64,000 bases of DNA, taken from the NCBI RefSeq assembly GCF_016758175.1, contig NZ_QYAB01000001.1, positions 423,249 through 487,248 on the forward strand, given 5' to 3'. The notes under the pieces are model-generated. The model was not told the origin of the DNA, made no database searches, and worked only from the letters and a program-made list of their open reading frames with translations. The stretch's first letter is position 1; every line of letters starts with the position of its first letter. Origin of the DNA: Leucobacter zeae (GTDB lineage: Bacteria; Actinomycetota; Actinomycetes; Actinomycetales; Microbacteriaceae). Of this stretch, positions 1 through 6,588 are shown one piece after another. The position numbers and the translations under genes were made by a program.

Positions 1-618
1 TCCGGCGGGCCAGGGAGAAGGTTCTGGGAGCCCGTTCACCCATTCTCGCGCAGTATCGGCGAGCTGGTCGATCTCGTCGGGCCCGTACTCGCGGGTCCAG
101 ATGCTCGCCCACGCCTTGTCGTACTGGTAGATGTCGGCGGTCCAGGAGTTCGGGACGCGGTCCGGGTCGCTGGTGTCCGTTCCGACGAACTCCTCAGTGA
201 CGATGAAACGAAGGTCGTTTCGTTCCTCGGGCGTGAGGATGAAGTTGCCCAGGCCGAATGCGTCCGGGTCGCCGTGGTCGTAAGTGACTCGCTTCGGGTT
301 CTGGGCTGCGACCGCGCGGAGGCCGGCGTCGACCTGCATCATCGCCTGCTCGCGCACGTGGCGTTGGGTACTGGTCTCGAAACCGAGCCCGACGTCCTGG
401 TGCTCGTCGACGCGGAGGATGTACCCGGTCTCGGTCTGCTGTATCCACGCAGTGAACACCGTCTCGCCGAATTCATCGGTGAAGTCGACCTTTCCGTAGT
501 CGTCGGGTCCAACGGCATTCGGGGTACGGTCGCTAACCGTGGAGTTGCCTCGGATCCAGACGAGGGGTTCGAGGCGGTAGCCGGTGTCGTAGGGGGTGAG
601 GTTCTCGGGAATGGTCAT
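1..618 (-). CDS. hypothetical protein of the integrated element (partial, C-terminus off window)
   Basis: An open frame of 206 codons starts at ATG 618 and reaches base 1 without a stop, so the C-terminus lies outside the window. The start overlaps the stop of the upstream 72-aa gene (TGA 615-617 inside the ATG context), which implies translational coupling in an operon headed by the NrdH-like gene. The protein is acidic and hydrophilic, with no signal peptide, membrane segment or metal motif. It begins MTIPENLTPYDTGYRLEPL and is rich in Asp, Glu and aromatic residues. I do not recognise a family. The company of a glutaredoxin-like protein and an integrase suggests a conserved accessory protein of actinobacterial integrative elements, but that is inference. 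Confidence 0.7.
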   Translation of the reverse strand, partial: MTIPENLTPYDTGYRLEPLVWIRGNSTVSDRTPNAVGPDDYGKVDFTDEFGETVFTAWIQQTETGYILRVDEHQDVGLGFETSTQRHVREQAMMQVDAGLRAVAAQNPKRVTYDHGDPDAFGLGNFILTPEERNDLRFIVTEEFVGTDTSDPDRVPNSWTADIYQYDKAWASIWTREYGPDEIDQLADTAREWVNGLPEPSPWPAG

Positions 619-833
619 TCTCCTTCGGTTTCGACGGCGCCGGCGAGCTCGAGGAACATCTGTGCGCGTTGCACGTCCCCCGATTTCATGGCTTCTTCGG
701 GTTGCTGCGTTGCGGATCGGACGGCCTCGGCGCGGTTTCGCCGGAGGAGTTCGAGCGTGTACGCGGGGTGGAGCTCGCGGATCGTGTTGAGGTCGCGCAG
801 CTCGGCCGCGGCGGGCTTAGACAACGCGGACAC
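615..833 (-). CDS. small hypothetical protein (72 aa)
   Basis: A 72-aa frame starting at GTG 833. It overlaps the end of the 92-aa gene (stop at 817-819) by 17 nt and ends on a TGA that overlaps the next gene's ATG. The same frame stays open further upstream, but the GTG start fits the tight operon spacing and avoids a long overlap with the 92-aa gene. The product is mostly helical, with a Glu/Ala/Arg-rich stretch (ELRDLNTIRELHPAYTLELL) and a charged C-terminus. No family is recognised. Four consecutive genes with 4-17 nt overlaps or short gaps strongly suggest co-transcription from the NrdH-like gene. Confidence 0.6.
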   Translation of the reverse strand: MSALSKPAAAELRDLNTIRELHPAYTLELLRRNRAEAVRSATQQPEEAMKSGDVQRAQMFLELAGAVETEGE

Positions 834-1095
834 CTCTCGGCTTGTCGGTCGCCTCGAGCTCTTCGAGCACGAGCGCGAGCTGGGTGATTCCGAGGCTGAG
901 CCAGTTCGTCGACCAGGTGACCGGGTCGGGCTTTGCTTCGGGGAGATTGCCGGCGAGACCATGGGCGGTGTTCTTGAGATTCGTTGCGGCGGTGGAGAGC
1001 CGCTCAATCCAGGCGGTTCGGTCTTGTTCGTTGAGCTGGTCGAGAGCGGTGCTGATCTCCGAGGGAGTGGGCGGGTCATCGATGTTGATCGACAT
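817..1095 (-). CDS. small hypothetical protein (92 aa)
   Basis: A 92-aa soluble, helical protein starting at ATG 1095, with a good GAAAGGA ribosome-binding site just upstream. It is acidic and shows helix-forming segments (SEISTALDQLNEQD and LSTAATNLKNTAHGLAG) but no Cys cluster, signal peptide or membrane segment. It lies 12 nt downstream of the NrdH-like gene and overlaps the next small gene, so it is the second gene of the same operon. I do not recognise the family. Unknown function, probably an element-borne accessory protein. Confidence 0.65.
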   Translation of the reverse strand: MSINIDDPPTPSEISTALDQLNEQDRTAWIERLSTAATNLKNTAHGLAGNLPEAKPDPVTWSTNWLSLGITQLALVLEELEATDKPRGVRVV

Positions 1096-1107
1096 GGCGG
1101 ATTCCTT

Positions 1108-1344
1108 TCAGGCCTGGAGGCCATGGATCTTGTCGGGTCGGAAGCCTGACCAGTGGCGGTCGGTGTCGACCACGACGACGGGTGCCTGGAGGTAGCCGAG
1201 GTCCTTCACGTGCTGCAGCGCGGTTTCGTCGATGCTGATGTCGACCTCGCTGTAGCTGACGCCGCGCTTGGAGAGTTCGCGCTTGGTCATGTCGCACTGG
1301 CCGCAGTTGGGCTTCGTGTAGACGGTGATGCTGCTCTGGCTCAT
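1108..1344 (-). CDS. NrdH-like glutaredoxin
   Basis: A 78-aa glutaredoxin-fold protein with the redox motif CGQC near residues 14-17 in the order ITVYTKPNCGQCDMTKREL, as in NrdH redoxins. Such proteins pass electrons, usually from thioredoxin reductase, to targets such as class Ib ribonucleotide reductase. The cis-proline region (LQAPVVVVDTDRHWSGFRPD) and the C-terminal helix are present, and the length matches the family. An AGGAGG site sits 5 nt before ATG 1344. No nrdE/nrdF/nrdI genes are nearby, so this is not the housekeeping nrdHIEF operon. It heads a small operon in what looks like an integrative element. Its real partner is unknown. Confidence 0.85.
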   Translation of the reverse strand: MSQSSITVYTKPNCGQCDMTKRELSKRGVSYSEVDISIDETALQHVKDLGYLQAPVVVVDTDRHWSGFRPDKIHGLQA

Positions 1345-1407
1345 CGGGTCCTCCTAGCGAATAGATGCGCCTTGCTGCGCTTCTCTCGAATCCCTCCCTC
1401 ACGTTTT

Positions 1408-1606
1408 TTGCCGTGAAGGCACGTAGTGCCTGTCGGAGCGGATCTGCGTGGAGCGCCGTCGGAGCGGGAGACCTGCACGGCTGACTGGAGGGAGGACGGG
1501 CGAGGATCCTGCGGTCTGGGAACCCCGAGGGGAGCGAAGCGGCGGGGTTTCCGGGCCGGTGGCGTGGAGCGCTGGCCGCCGTAGACTGCCGAAGGCTTCA
1601 CGGCAA
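1408..1606. repeat. inverted repeat enclosing a structured 177-bp interior
   Basis: The arms TTGCCGTGAAG (1408-1418) and CTTCACGGCAA (1596-1606) are perfect reverse complements. The interior contains the GGCACGTAGTGCC hairpin (1418-1430), a near-duplicate GTCGGAGCGG word and the 1519-1552 hairpin. Multi-stem architecture closed by a long-range helix is what a folded RNA would show. No protein frame is convincing here. Confidence 0.45.
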
Positions 1607-1612
1607 GAAAAC

Positions 1613-1655
1613 GGGGCGTAGCCCCGGATGGGTGCGGGCCGGCCTCCGTGCCGGC
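1613..1655 (+). repeat. direct repeat copy A (left of exported-protein cassette)
   Basis: About 43 bp beginning ggggcgtagccccggatggg. It matches the segment at 3317-3358 with roughly six differences and one or two indels. The two copies bracket the 1845-3234 cassette. Confidence 0.55.
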
Positions 1656-1844
1656 GCCGAAGGAGCGCGAGCTCCACTGGTGCGGAGAGCACTGACGGCC
1701 CGACTGCACAGATCAGGCGAACACACATCGCTCGTTCGTGCGATTGTTGCTGGTTCAGCTTGAACGTAGCTTGAGAACAAAGTCGAACACTTAGTTAACT
1801 CACAGCTCACGCTATCGCCATTCAATTAAGAGAAATGAGGAAAC

Positions 1845-2231
1845 GTGAAAACCAAACTCCTCGGCGCCCTCACCGGTGTCCTTGTTGGGCTGAGCTTGGT
1901 GTTGATTGTCCCAGCTGGCGCTCAGGCAGCCTCTTGGAGCAACTACGTCACCGGCAACTATGCCCCGGGCATCAAACAAAGTGGAACCGGCAAGGTCCTA
2001 CAGAATCGCGGCAGAATATTTGCCCCTGGGGGCGGTGTTGGTTACTCGGTGAAATACTCCGTGAAAGTCGCTTCCCGCACTGGCGCGGTGACGGCATCTG
2101 GAGCAACTCAGCCCGGTGTCTGGTTTTACCAGACAGCAACGAGCCCCCAAACGAACACGATTGCCCGCTGCGAGCTTTACGGCCCGTATGCCACTCCCGG
2201 CGGCGACTATCTCTGTGACGTGCAGAAATAG
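1845..2231 (+). CDS. exported small protein, paralogue 1 of the element cassette
   Basis: A 128-aa protein with a clear Sec signal peptide (MKTKLLGALTGVLVGLSLVL then PAGAQA, cleavage near residue 28), giving a mature product of about 100 aa. Mature features are an N-terminal Trp, Gly/Ser-rich strands and two Cys near the C-terminus within ARC-x14-C, which could form a disulfide. The start is GTG 1845, preceded by atgagg. The gene at 2836 is its paralogue: shared signal peptide LLGALTG, AW/ASWS after cleavage, GK[VI]L[QR]N, and SPQTNT[IV]ARC before the last Cys. GC is lower than the chromosome. No known family is recognised. A secreted toxin, bacteriocin or surface factor is possible but unproven. 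Confidence 0.75.
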   Translation: MKTKLLGALTGVLVGLSLVLIVPAGAQAASWSNYVTGNYAPGIKQSGTGKVLQNRGRIFAPGGGVGYSVKYSVKVASRTGAVTASGATQPGVWFYQTATSPQTNTIARCELYGPYATPGGDYLCDVQK

Positions 2232-2260
2232 AAACGACTTCAGGAACGAGAGGAAATGAA

Positions 2261-2839
2261 ATGAACATGTCCACAACGAAGCGGACCTTTCTCACATCGG
2301 CGGCTGTGGCTCTTGCTGCCGTACTCGTGGGCGCCGGAGCCCTCGGTATCTGGGCAAACCAGAACACGCCATCGGCGTCGGCCGCGGACAAGCTGCCTGC
2401 TGAACTGAACTCGCAGGAACTCGGTGAGGGCGGATTGGAGTCGTCATCCATCCACCTCCTTTCGGAGACAAAGAACTTCGCGGTATGGGAGGCCCGAGAT
2501 CGAGCCAAGAATCTCTGCGTCGTAACCTTCGCGACGCCAGAAGGCAATTCCTCCACTGCATGCGTGAGCGAGGAACAGTTCCAGAAGGTCGGCCTAGGAC
2601 AGTCCATGCAGGTTGGAGAGGCAGAGCAAGGAGACAAGGGAATTCCAATGCTGCAGACTTACTTGCTCCCTGCAGGAGCGGACGCGAAGTCGGCGGCCGC
2701 ACAGATACCTGGCTCGGAAGCGATCGACCAGCTCGTTGTTCGGTACGGACCTCTCGAGCTTGAGACGACAAGAACCGTCAGCGTGCCAGCCAAGAATGGG
2801 AAACTCGAACTCACCGTCTTTGGACGTGATTCGATATGA
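2261..2839 (+). CDS. exported or membrane-anchored protein between the two paralogues
   Basis: A 192-aa protein with an N-terminal hydrophobic segment (about residues 10-32) after a basic MNMSTTKR start, so it is either anchored or cleaved at SAAD. The rest is extracytoplasmic: a compact region with a CVVTF...STAC Cys pair and a low-complexity linker. GAGAGGA precedes ATG 2261, and its stop overlaps the next ATG (2836-2839), so it is translationally coupled to paralogue 2. No family is recognised. Being sandwiched between two secreted paralogues suggests that the three act together, for example as an accessory, chaperone or immunity partner. That is inference from gene order only. Confidence 0.7.
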   Translation: MNMSTTKRTFLTSAAVALAAVLVGAGALGIWANQNTPSASAADKLPAELNSQELGEGGLESSSIHLLSETKNFAVWEARDRAKNLCVVTFATPEGNSSTACVSEEQFQKVGLGQSMQVGEAEQGDKGIPMLQTYLLPAGADAKSAAAQIPGSEAIDQLVVRYGPLELETTRTVSVPAKNGKLELTVFGRDSI

Positions 2840-3234
2840 GAGCAAGACTCCTCGGAGCTCTCACAGGCGTTGCTCTTGGATTGGGGCTCATCGTTGTGGT
2901 GCCGGCAACTGCCAACGCTGCAGCATGGAGTTTCTACGCGAACAGCAACAAGAGCAGCGGCACCCAGCCGTCAAGTTCCAACGGAAAGATCCTTCGAAAC
3001 AAGATCAGGATCGCTCCACCGGGTGGACTGACGGAGCTATGGAATCAGAACGCCACAGTTGTCGTAGCTGTCACGAAAGGCAAGATCCTGGCTAACACGA
3101 CAACGGGGCCCGGGGTCTTGCAGGAGCAAGTGGTGACCTCACCGCAAACCAACACGGTCGCTCGATGCAAGTTGGTGGCGCTGCCCGGCGCAGTATCTGG
3201 AACCAGTCTCCACGAATGCTCCTCCTACAGGTAG
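2836..3234 (+). CDS. exported small protein, paralogue 2 of the element cassette
   Basis: A 132-aa protein with a Sec signal peptide (MRARLLGALTGVALGLGLIV, cleavage near TANA-AAW). It is homologous to the product of 1845-2231: same signal-peptide core, an early Trp, GKILRNKIRIAPPGG against the GKVLQNRGRIFAPGGG of paralogue 1, and SPQTNTVARC followed by a second Cys 14-17 residues later. The two Cys are the only ones in the mature protein and are conserved in both copies. Translation is coupled to the middle gene by ATGA. A terminator hairpin follows. The function is unknown. Duplication with retained Cys and signal peptide suggests selection on the mature secreted fold. Confidence 0.75.
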   Translation: MRARLLGALTGVALGLGLIVVVPATANAAAWSFYANSNKSSGTQPSSSNGKILRNKIRIAPPGGLTELWNQNATVVVAVTKGKILANTTTGPGVLQEQVVTSPQTNTVARCKLVALPGAVSGTSLHECSSYR

Positions 3235-3252
3235 GCCCATTCAACAGGATGT

Positions 3253-3294
3253 GGGTGTCCTTGGCTTAGCCTCCTGGCCGAGTCAAGGACACCC
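3253..3294 (+). terminator. terminator of the exported-protein cassette
   Basis: Perfect 11-bp stem GGGTGTCCTTG / CAAGGACACCC with a 20-nt apical part that can pair further. It lies 18 nt after the last stop codon of the cassette. No long U-tract follows, as is common in actinobacteria. Confidence 0.6.
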
Positions 3295-3316
3295 TGCATT
3301 GTGCCCTACCGCGAAT

Positions 3317-3358
3317 GGGGCGTAGCCTCGAATGGGTCGGACCAGCCTCTGTGCCGGC
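3317..3358 (+). repeat. direct repeat copy B (right of exported-protein cassette)
   Basis: ggggcgtagcctcgaatggg and following bases to 3358 match 1613-1655 in the same orientation. It lies between the cassette terminator and the integrase gene. Confidence 0.55.
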
Positions 3359-3399
3359 TCGTCCCGGCGCGCGGAGCGCGCACCCTGTGCTGCAGCTGA

Positions 3400-4671
3400 T
3401 CAGGCCGCTTGGTGCGCCTTGAGGTAGCGACTTAGGGCCTCCGCAACCAGCGGCACATGCGCCGTCGCGAGGCTGGCAAGGTCGATCGTGAGCGTGGTCG
3501 ATGCGTCGTCGGATTCTCCGAGCTGCATGGGCCACGCAGTGGAGCTTGTGATCGCTGCGAGGTCATCGAGAGATACCTCGGTATAGATCTGCGTGGTTGA
3601 AAGGCTCGCGTGCCCCAGCAGTTCCTGGACCCCTCGAATGTTCGCACCGCGCCTCAGCCCAACCGTGGCTGCCCTGTGCCGGAGTGAATGGAGGCACCAG
3701 GACCCGATGTGGCGCTTCGCCTTCTTGTAGATGGTGGAGGGGTGTAGGTGGTTCTGCGTTCGCTCATTCCGGAAGTAGTAGCCAGGCCCTTGGTATCGCT
3801 CGAGTTCAACCAGAAGTTTGTAGCAGAGGTCGTTCAACGGGACGTGCCGGACCTTCTGGCCCTTTCCGTGGATTGTGAGGACTCGACCTGAGCGGCCGCG
3901 TGTATGAAGCAGCGCGATCTCGGTTCGACGGAGGCCAAGCGAAGCGGCCAAGGCGATGACGGTCTGCGCATCCAACGGGGCTCCGTAGTAGCCGGAGAGT
4001 AGGTCTTCGTCCTTGATCGGTGCGCGCGGCGATTTACCCGGGCGCACGCTGGCGAGATCGAGAGTTGGGTCAGCATCGATTCGCCCTGTCGAAGTCGCCC
4101 ATCGGTAGAAGGCCACGAAGGACGCTCGGATCTTGCGGCGGTACTCAGCACTCCACTCCAGGCGGTGAGAATGCAGATAGTCGCCAAGCGATTGAGCAGT
4201 GGCCTGCAGAGGGTCGGAATCGCCCGCGAATCGGCGCATGTCACCGATTCGCTGCATGATGGTGTCTTCGGATCGATGAAGCGAGCGGAGATGCGACGCG
4301 AAGTCGACATAGACCGGCGGCAGTGCTGTCTGAGGGCGGGTGGAGGAATAGTCGATTGCGCGTCCGAGACCCGTCATCGGGTTGTCGGAAATGTGACGGT
4401 GCTTCACAGCCCAATCGAAGAAGGAGGACATAGCGCCGGGGACCTTGCGGAAGTATGAGAGGGACCATCTGCGTGCGGAGATACGGAAGAAGCGTTCGAG
4501 TGCTTCGGCTGAGCTCTCAGCCATGTAATCCTGCATCAGGTAACGGCGAAGCAACGTGACTCGTTGGTCACGATAGACACGTGAGAGGGAGGGATCTACG
4601 GCATGGAACTGGGTGATCAGGGAGCTGATCTCCACCTGAACCTCCATGCCTAACTCAATGAATGCCCCCAC
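3400..4671 (-). CDS. tyrosine recombinase (phage/ICE-type integrase)
   Basis: A 423-aa site-specific recombinase that cuts and rejoins DNA through a catalytic tyrosine. The N-terminal half carries a SAM-like core-binding region (about residues 120-215). The C-terminal catalytic domain shows the first Arg in SLGLRRTEIALL, a Lys in IHGKGQKVRHVPL, the HSLRH box, the LLGHASLSTTQIYTEV box with the second His, and the nucleophile Tyr. All R-K-H-R-H-Y positions are therefore present and the protein should be active. The gene points away from a tRNA-like 3' end (4841-4873) about 170 bp upstream, the usual integrase-next-to-att arrangement. ATG 4671 is used; an in-frame ATG 8 codons later is an alternative. 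Confidence 0.92.
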   Translation of the reverse strand: MGAFIELGMEVQVEISSLITQFHAVDPSLSRVYRDQRVTLLRRYLMQDYMAESSAEALERFFRISARRWSLSYFRKVPGAMSSFFDWAVKHRHISDNPMTGLGRAIDYSSTRPQTALPPVYVDFASHLRSLHRSEDTIMQRIGDMRRFAGDSDPLQATAQSLGDYLHSHRLEWSAEYRRKIRASFVAFYRWATSTGRIDADPTLDLASVRPGKSPRAPIKDEDLLSGYYGAPLDAQTVIALAASLGLRRTEIALLHTRGRSGRVLTIHGKGQKVRHVPLNDLCYKLLVELERYQGPGYYFRNERTQNHLHPSTIYKKAKRHIGSWCLHSLRHRAATVGLRRGANIRGVQELLGHASLSTTQIYTEVSLDDLAAITSSTAWPMQLGESDDASTTLTIDLASLATAHVPLVAEALSRYLKAHQAA

Positions 4672-4840
4672 TCAGCAACTTGGCAGGAACCGTAATGAAG
4701 AGCAAATGCGTGAGCAGAAGTGACGGAACCGTTATCCGGTCGCGCGCTGTTCTACCCATAGCGAGAGTGAAGTGATGATTGCTTCAGAGTCAACTTCGGG
4801 GCGGAACTGCGCTTGCGTCGCTTGAACTGCCCGGAATCGT

Positions 4841-4873
4841 GAGGTCGCGGGATCGAGCCCCGCCTCAGCTACA
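4841..4873 (+). other. tRNA/tmRNA-like 3' end, probable attachment site (attR-type)
   Basis: The geometry matches the end of a tRNA: T-stem GCGGG (4847-4851), 7-nt loop ATCGAGC, stem CCCGC (4859-4863), 7-nt acceptor strand CTCAGCT, then A. No matching D-arm, anticodon arm or 5' acceptor strand is found upstream, so this is a fragment rather than a tRNA gene. Its position beside an integrase and before a strong terminator fits the displaced 3' end of an integration-target gene. The loop has A at the position usually T, so the parent gene is not identified; the CAGCT end resembles tmRNA. Confidence 0.5.
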
Positions 4874-4881
4874 GAGAGTCA

Positions 4882-4915
4882 CGAGAAAACCCCCGGTTCG
4901 CCGGGGGTTTTCTCG
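4882..4915 (+). terminator. intrinsic terminator after the tRNA-like fragment
   Basis: Perfect 15-bp stem CGAGAAAACCCCCGG, TTCG tetraloop, CCGGGGGTTTTCTCG, followed by TTTCG. It is a very strong hairpin, 8 nt after the tRNA-like end, and probably the original terminator of the target RNA gene. Confidence 0.8.
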
Positions 4916-5113
4916 TTTCGAGAAGTCGGTGCGCTGGCCGATCCGGGCTCCCGATCCCGATCATGATCCGGGTACGGATCCGGCGCCCGAGCGAGAGGAG
5001 GGGTGCCCGCGGCCCCGCGACCCGTGGCGCTTCTGCGCGCGTGGGCTACGATTCAGAACGCCCCGGGCAACGGCTCGTGTGCGCACCAGGCATCGAGAAC
5101 GGTGAGGCCGAAC

Positions 5114-5713
5114 ATGGACGAGGTACCCGACAGCCCGCTGGTGCGAGCCGCGTTCGACTACGTGTCGGCGCGTCTCACCGAGGCGATCTTCAACCACTCG
5201 ATCCGAGTGGCGGAATTGGCGACGGCCATCGGGGAATCCGAGCAGCTCGGGCTCGAACCGGAGTCGGTCTGGGTCGCCGCGCTGTTCCACGACTTCGGTA
5301 CGGTCTCGGGCGCCGCCTCGCCCGACCGGTTCGAGGTCGTCGGGGGCGATGCAGCGGCGGACTTCCTGACGCGACAGGCGATATCCGATTGATCTGCGGC
5401 CCAGGAGGTCTGGGACGCGATCGCCCTGCACACCTCCCCGCACATCGCGGAGTCCCGCGGCGGGCTGACGCGCGCCATCAGACTCGGCGTGCTCATGGAC
5501 TTCGGGGAGGACGTGCTCGCGAACTCCGCGGCGCTGCGAGCCCGCCTCGAAGCGCTGCGACCGCGACTCGATATCGAGATCGAGCTCGCCGATCTGGTGG
5601 TGTCCCAGGTGCTCGCTCGTCCCGAGAAGGCGCCGCGGCCGAGCTGGCCGCGCGATCTGTACGACGGCTACATACAGGATCCCCACTCCCGCGGCGTGAA
5701 CCGAGGGTTCTAG
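5114..5713 (+). pseudogene. HD-domain hydrolase (cyanamide hydratase-like) interrupted by an in-frame TGA
   Basis: Reading from ATG 5114, the frame encodes an HD-family protein: HSIRVAELA carries the first His and VAALFHDFGTV the HD pair. It meets TGA at 5390-5392 and then continues in the same frame to TAG at 5711-5713. The downstream part holds the family's conserved EVWDAIALHTSPHIAESRGG segment and a normal C-terminus (DPHSRGVNRGF). There is no frameshift: one nonsense codon splits an otherwise complete 199-codon gene. The truncated 92-aa product would lack the conserved IALHTSP region and is probably inactive. A sense codon such as TGG (Trp) at this site would restore the gene. Read-through or a sequencing error cannot be excluded. 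Confidence 0.8.
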
Positions 5714-5737
5714 GCGCCGGCCGCGGTTCCGACGGGC

Positions 5738-5762
5738 CCGGCGAGCGTCAACCGCTCGCCGG
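5738..5762. terminator. bidirectional terminator hairpin
   Basis: CCGGCGAGCG / CGCTCGCCGG, a perfect 10-bp stem with a 5-nt loop, between the convergent HD pseudogene and the 107-aa gene. Confidence 0.55.
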
Positions 5763-5782
5763 AACCCGGCGGGTCCTCCCGA

Positions 5783-6106
5783 TCAGAGTGCCCGGGGCGC
5801 GGTCGTTCGGGCGAGCCGTACGGCCTCGTAGGCGACCAGGGCCTCGCGGCCCGCGGCCGCCTGCTCCCGGGAGGTGGCCGCGTGCGCTTCGGTCGGGGCG
5901 ACGGCGACGGCGATGGCGGGCGCCGACGCCACCGGCGTGCGCTCGAGCAGCCAGATCGCCGCGCGCAGTCGGATCCGGCTCGACAGGGGGAGTCGCCTGA
6001 GGGCGTCGCCCGCCGGGAGCTCGACGGACAGGTGGTCGTGCCCCGAGCGGGGCGTGTGGAGGTGCTGCGAGGCGGAAGCCTGCGCGGCGGAGAGCGTGGT
6101 ATTCAC
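5783..6106 (-). CDS. conserved hypothetical protein (107 aa)
   Basis: A 107-aa protein from GTG 6106. The central segment (LRRLPLSSRIRLRAAIWLLE) looks like a basic amphipathic helix, followed by an Ala-rich region and a second helix (GREALVAYEAVRLARTTA). There is no signal peptide. The middle region gives a protein-like residue pattern that the opposite strand lacks, which is why I accept it as coding. No family is recognised. It lies downstream of a short upstream ORF with its own promoter (6347-6451), separated by about 240 bp. Confidence 0.5.
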   Translation of the reverse strand: MNTTLSAAQASASQHLHTPRSGHDHLSVELPAGDALRRLPLSSRIRLRAAIWLLERTPVASAPAIAVAVAPTEAHAATSREQAAAGREALVAYEAVRLARTTAPRAL

Positions 6107-6346
6107 GATGTTCTCGTTTCAGAGGCGATGGGCCGGTCTGCGGCGGATTCCGCTGCGACCGGTCGCGAGAAGAATGGTGCGCGGACGGCTGGTGCCGGTG
6201 CGCGGGTGACCCGTTGCGGATCGGTGCGGGCAGAGCCCGTGCGGGATCCTCGGCGCGGCGGAGGCGTGCATCGTACGTGCGATGCCACGCCACGCTCGGA
6301 GAGACGTGCGGCGACGGTGGGCCCGGGAAGAGCGAGCGGGGTCGGC

Positions 6347-6451
6347 CTACGCGGACGACCCGTCGGGGAAGCCGCCGCGGAATGCGCCGATGAGCGTCGC
6401 CGAGCGGATCGCACCGCATGAGAATGGCTCAGTTGCGATTGGCGTCATCAT
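6347..6451 (-). CDS. possible 34-aa small protein or leader peptide
   Basis: ATGATG at 6451 opens a 34-codon frame ending in TAG (6347-6349). It is preceded by GAGAGGGGG at a suitable distance and by a good promoter (TTGACG, 18 bp, TAGCGT). The peptide begins MMTPIATEPFSCGAIRSATL and ends GGFPDGSSA; it has one Cys and no charged tail. It could be a small protein or a leader peptide for the 107-aa gene downstream. Codon-level evidence is too short to be sure. Confidence 0.35.
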   Translation of the reverse strand: MMTPIATEPFSCGAIRSATLIGAFRGGFPDGSSA

Positions 6452-6484
6452 GATTCGGCACCCCCTCTCGACCGTAGTGATTCC

Positions 6485-6514
6485 ACGCTAGCGAGGCCGT
6501 GGGCACGGCGTCAA
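6485..6514 (-). promoter_or_regulatory. sigma-A-type promoter
   Basis: On the minus strand, TTGACG (6514-6509), an 18-bp spacer and TAGCGT (6490-6485) match actinobacterial housekeeping promoters. It points at the 34-aa ORF and the 107-aa gene. Confidence 0.5.
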
Positions 6515-6588
6515 GCATTTTCTCAGGATCAGGCGAGGTGCGTTCGGTCCCGCCCGAATCCGACCCCGCTACGCCCCGTTGCGCCCGG

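Larger units (their letters stand above)
1345..1844. other. 500-bp structured intergenic region
   Basis: No credible gene. The stretch holds a long inverted repeat (arms 1408-1418 and 1596-1606), a hairpin at 1519-1552 (GGAACCCCG against CGGGGTTTCC), a perfect small hairpin at 1612-1626 (CGGGGC, loop gta, GCCCCG) and repeated GCGTGGAGCG/GTCGGAGCGG words. From about 1740 the base composition becomes AT-richer and leads into the exported-protein cassette, where its promoter should lie. It may encode a structured RNA or act in element transfer or replication. Confidence 0.5.
4672..5113. other. intergenic element/chromosome junction
   Basis: No gene. The integrase promoter should lie in 4672-4780, which is AT-richer. 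It is followed by the tRNA/tmRNA-like 3' end and terminator. From about 4920 the composition becomes chromosomal (very GC-rich) up to the HD-domain gene. Confidence 0.5.

Noticed and set aside
4841..4873. Complete tRNA gene
   Set aside because: Only the T-arm and acceptor 3' strand are present. No D-arm, anticodon arm or 5' acceptor strand is found upstream.
5390..5392. Selenocysteine codon in the HD-domain gene
   Set aside because: No SECIS-like hairpin was recognised after the TGA, and the HD family has no known Sec position. Nonsense mutation is simpler.
4963..6000. 345-codon plus-strand frame over the HD gene
   Set aside because: Arg/Gly-rich composition typical of a shadow frame. The HD motifs are in another frame.
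6103..6414. 103-aa minus-strand ORF
   Set aside because: Arg/Ser/Ala/Pro-rich shadow with no domain. The alternative 34-aa frame has better start signals.
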